DNA from: Streptomyces lavendulae subsp. lavendulae
Lineage (GTDB): Bacteria > Actinomycetota > Actinomycetes > Streptomycetales > Streptomycetaceae
NCBI RefSeq assembly: GCF_002803845.1
Contig: NZ_CP024985.1
Span: 3,286,001-3,350,000, forward strand
Length of the DNA: 64,000 nt
Reading direction: 5' to 3'
The notes beneath the pieces were generated by a model. The model searched no databases and had not been told where the DNA came from. It worked only from the letters and a program-made list of their open reading frames with translations. Of this stretch, positions 62,686 to 64,000 are shown in pieces; within the stretch, counting starts at the first letter, position 1; each line of letters opens with the position of its first letter. Position numbers and translations under genes: made by a program.

Positions 62686-64000
62686 TCACGGCACGTATCG
62701 CGTCGAGCCCGGCGTACCCGACATCGCCATCATGGACTGCCACTAGGCTGCGTTGTCCTTGCCGTTCGTGACGATCTCCAGTCCACGTATCTCACTGTTC
62801 GCGGGGTTCGCCATCGCGTCCTTGTATCGGACGAGCTCCTTCTCATCACCCGCGTACATGGAGTCGATGACAGGATCCCAAGCGATCTTTCCGTGCGAGT
62901 CCACCTTGACGGGCTTGACCAGCGTCTCTTCCAGGCGGTCAAGGGACCGGAAGCTCTTCTTCTTGCAGTCGGGGTCCCGCACGTGCTTCGCCTCGACGAG
63001 GTACCCGTCGTCGGGCCGTATGCCGTCCACCATGAGCCCACGGTTCTTCCCGGCGAGCGGCACTTCCCGTTCCGGGTACCCGGAAACGCGTAGCTGGTAG
63101 GCGTTATCCGGGTCGTTCGCTCCGCCGCCTCCGGCGAAGCCACCAGGGGTCAGCGAGTTCATCCACATATGGAACTGCTGCTGCTCAGGGGCCGTGAGCA
63201 GCTTCGTATACCAGGAACCGGGGCAATGGGGTCAGCGAACGGGATGCCGGGGTCGACAGAGTTGACCATCGGCAGAATGGCAGGAGTGCCCGCGTACGAC
63301 GCGAGCCTGATCGGCACGGGTACGGGCATGCGGATGAGCGGGGGCAGGAACGGCACCCCGGGGAGGCCGGGGGATGACCCTCCGCGTCGGGAAGAGCGAC
63401 TCGTGCAGCAGAGGAGTCGAGCGCGTGCGCGACCTCGCCCAGGTCGTGTATCCAGGAGTCGCCAAGCACCGCGTTGTGCGGTCCACCGTCGTAGCCGTTG
63501 GCTCCGAACATGGGCGTGTCCCAAGGCATGTCCACTTCGAACAGGCTGTTTTTGCGGTCTTGGATCTTCGCCTTGGCAGCCTCCACGTGATCGGCCTACC
63601 GCGCACATGCCTTTGCGAGCTGAGAGCAGGCGGCCACCAGATTCGTCACCAGCGGCTCATCCTGCTGCGCCTTTGCTGGAGGACACGTAAGGCCCACACT
63701 GTGCTTGAAGTACGACTGGAAGGCATCAGCCGCCTCCCCCGAGTGCGCCTTGCTGGCGGTGGAGGCATAGACCTGGGCATCCTTGAGGAACCGCTGCAAG
63801 AGGGATCCGGCGTGCTGCCATCACCGGCCGGCGTCGCGGATCTTCTCGGGTGAACCACGGAACCGGTCGCTACGTCCGCCTGGCGCGTACTGGTCGTACC
63901 AAGCGGTTTCCCCCACCACTCCCGGGAGCTCCTGCCCGAGGCCGAGATAGTTCTCCGTGCAGTCGGCGCCCGGGTCACCCATGCCTACGGTCAGATCGAC
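62686..64000 (-). pseudogene. Polymorphic toxin gene, Tox-REase-2 C-terminal domain, multiply disrupted
   Basis: Enters from the right edge. The readable path in three frames is: ENYLGLGQELPGVVGETAWY, stop TGA (63821-63823), LLQRFLKDAQVYASTASKAH ... ACAR, stop TAG (63596-63598), ADHVEAAKAKIQDRKNSLFE ... RVALPDAEG, frameshift near 63377, LPGVPFLPPLIRMPVPVPIR, 1-nt loss near 63215, TKLLTAPEQQQFHMWMNSLTPGGF, nuclease core MVDGIRPDDGYLVEAKHVR (D-x-E-x-K type), TAG (62743-62745), WQSMMAMSGTPGSTRYVP, TGA. No single product is possible without suppression. Confidence 0.8.

Noticed and set aside
62672..62743. Longer start for the immunity gene (ATG at 62743)
   Set aside because: This part encodes the toxin C-terminus (WQSMMAMSGTP...RYVP) in another frame; GTG 62671 has the ribosome site.
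1..64000. Transposase or integrase genes
   Set aside because: No DDE, Tyr or Ser recombinase motif recognised in any plausible ORF.

Overview
The window is high-GC DNA with GTG/TTG starts, ATGA-overlapping genes, a mycothiol gene (mshB), Scr1-type DUF5753/DUF397 remnants and an actinobacterial type-1 succinate dehydrogenase. Together these point to a Streptomyces or close relative chromosome. The gene order (mshB, two Opp-type operons, typA, succinate dehydrogenase) resembles, from memory, the bldK neighbourhood of the Streptomyces core.

Layout. 1-2827: DesK-like sensor kinase (cut by the window edge) with an ABC-2 drug-type exporter. 3034-6806: a proline-rich membrane protein with a peptidoglycan-binding domain, a small membrane protein, mshB and a 64-aa membrane protein. 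7186-19721: two complete paralogous oligopeptide ABC operons, each ordered SBP-B-C-D-F on the minus strand, separated by a tandem GNAT gene. 20170-24785: typA/bipA and a lone peptide-binding lipoprotein with a large insertion. 25145-28969: small ORF plus sdhCAB. 29037-38648: Ser/Thr kinase with a beta-propeller tail, TPM-domain protein, PspA homologue, SpoIIE/PAS/GAF phosphatase and stand-alone anti-sigma-type ATPase, i.e. a signalling and envelope-stress block. 38738-54035: housekeeping and secreted functions (Nudix, SPOR, NCS1 permease, GntR, subtilase, PLP enzyme, PEP-mutase family, EamA exporter, trypsin-like protease, two paralogous esterases, MarR with a divergent beta-propeller protein, HdeD-like protein).

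From about 54.1 kb to the right edge the DNA becomes accessory: an internally deleted Uma2 nuclease gene, a Phd/YefM-RelE toxin-antitoxin pair, a PaeR7I/XhoI-type restriction-modification system of visibly lower GC, a DNA-binding/membrane gene of unknown role preceded by short iterons, decayed DUF5753 and DUF397 genes, and a Tox-REase-2 polymorphic toxin broken by stops and frameshifts but still followed by an intact putative immunity gene. A second fragment of the same toxin family lies about 6 kb away in the same orientation, so homologous toxin sequence brackets the restriction block.

The most unexpected observation is global: reading the whole window by eye I found only one CTCGAG, the site predicted for the restriction system, and it lies inside the methyltransferase gene. 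GTCGAC, CTCGAC and GTCGAG are all frequent. No tRNA, rRNA, CRISPR array or transposase was seen.
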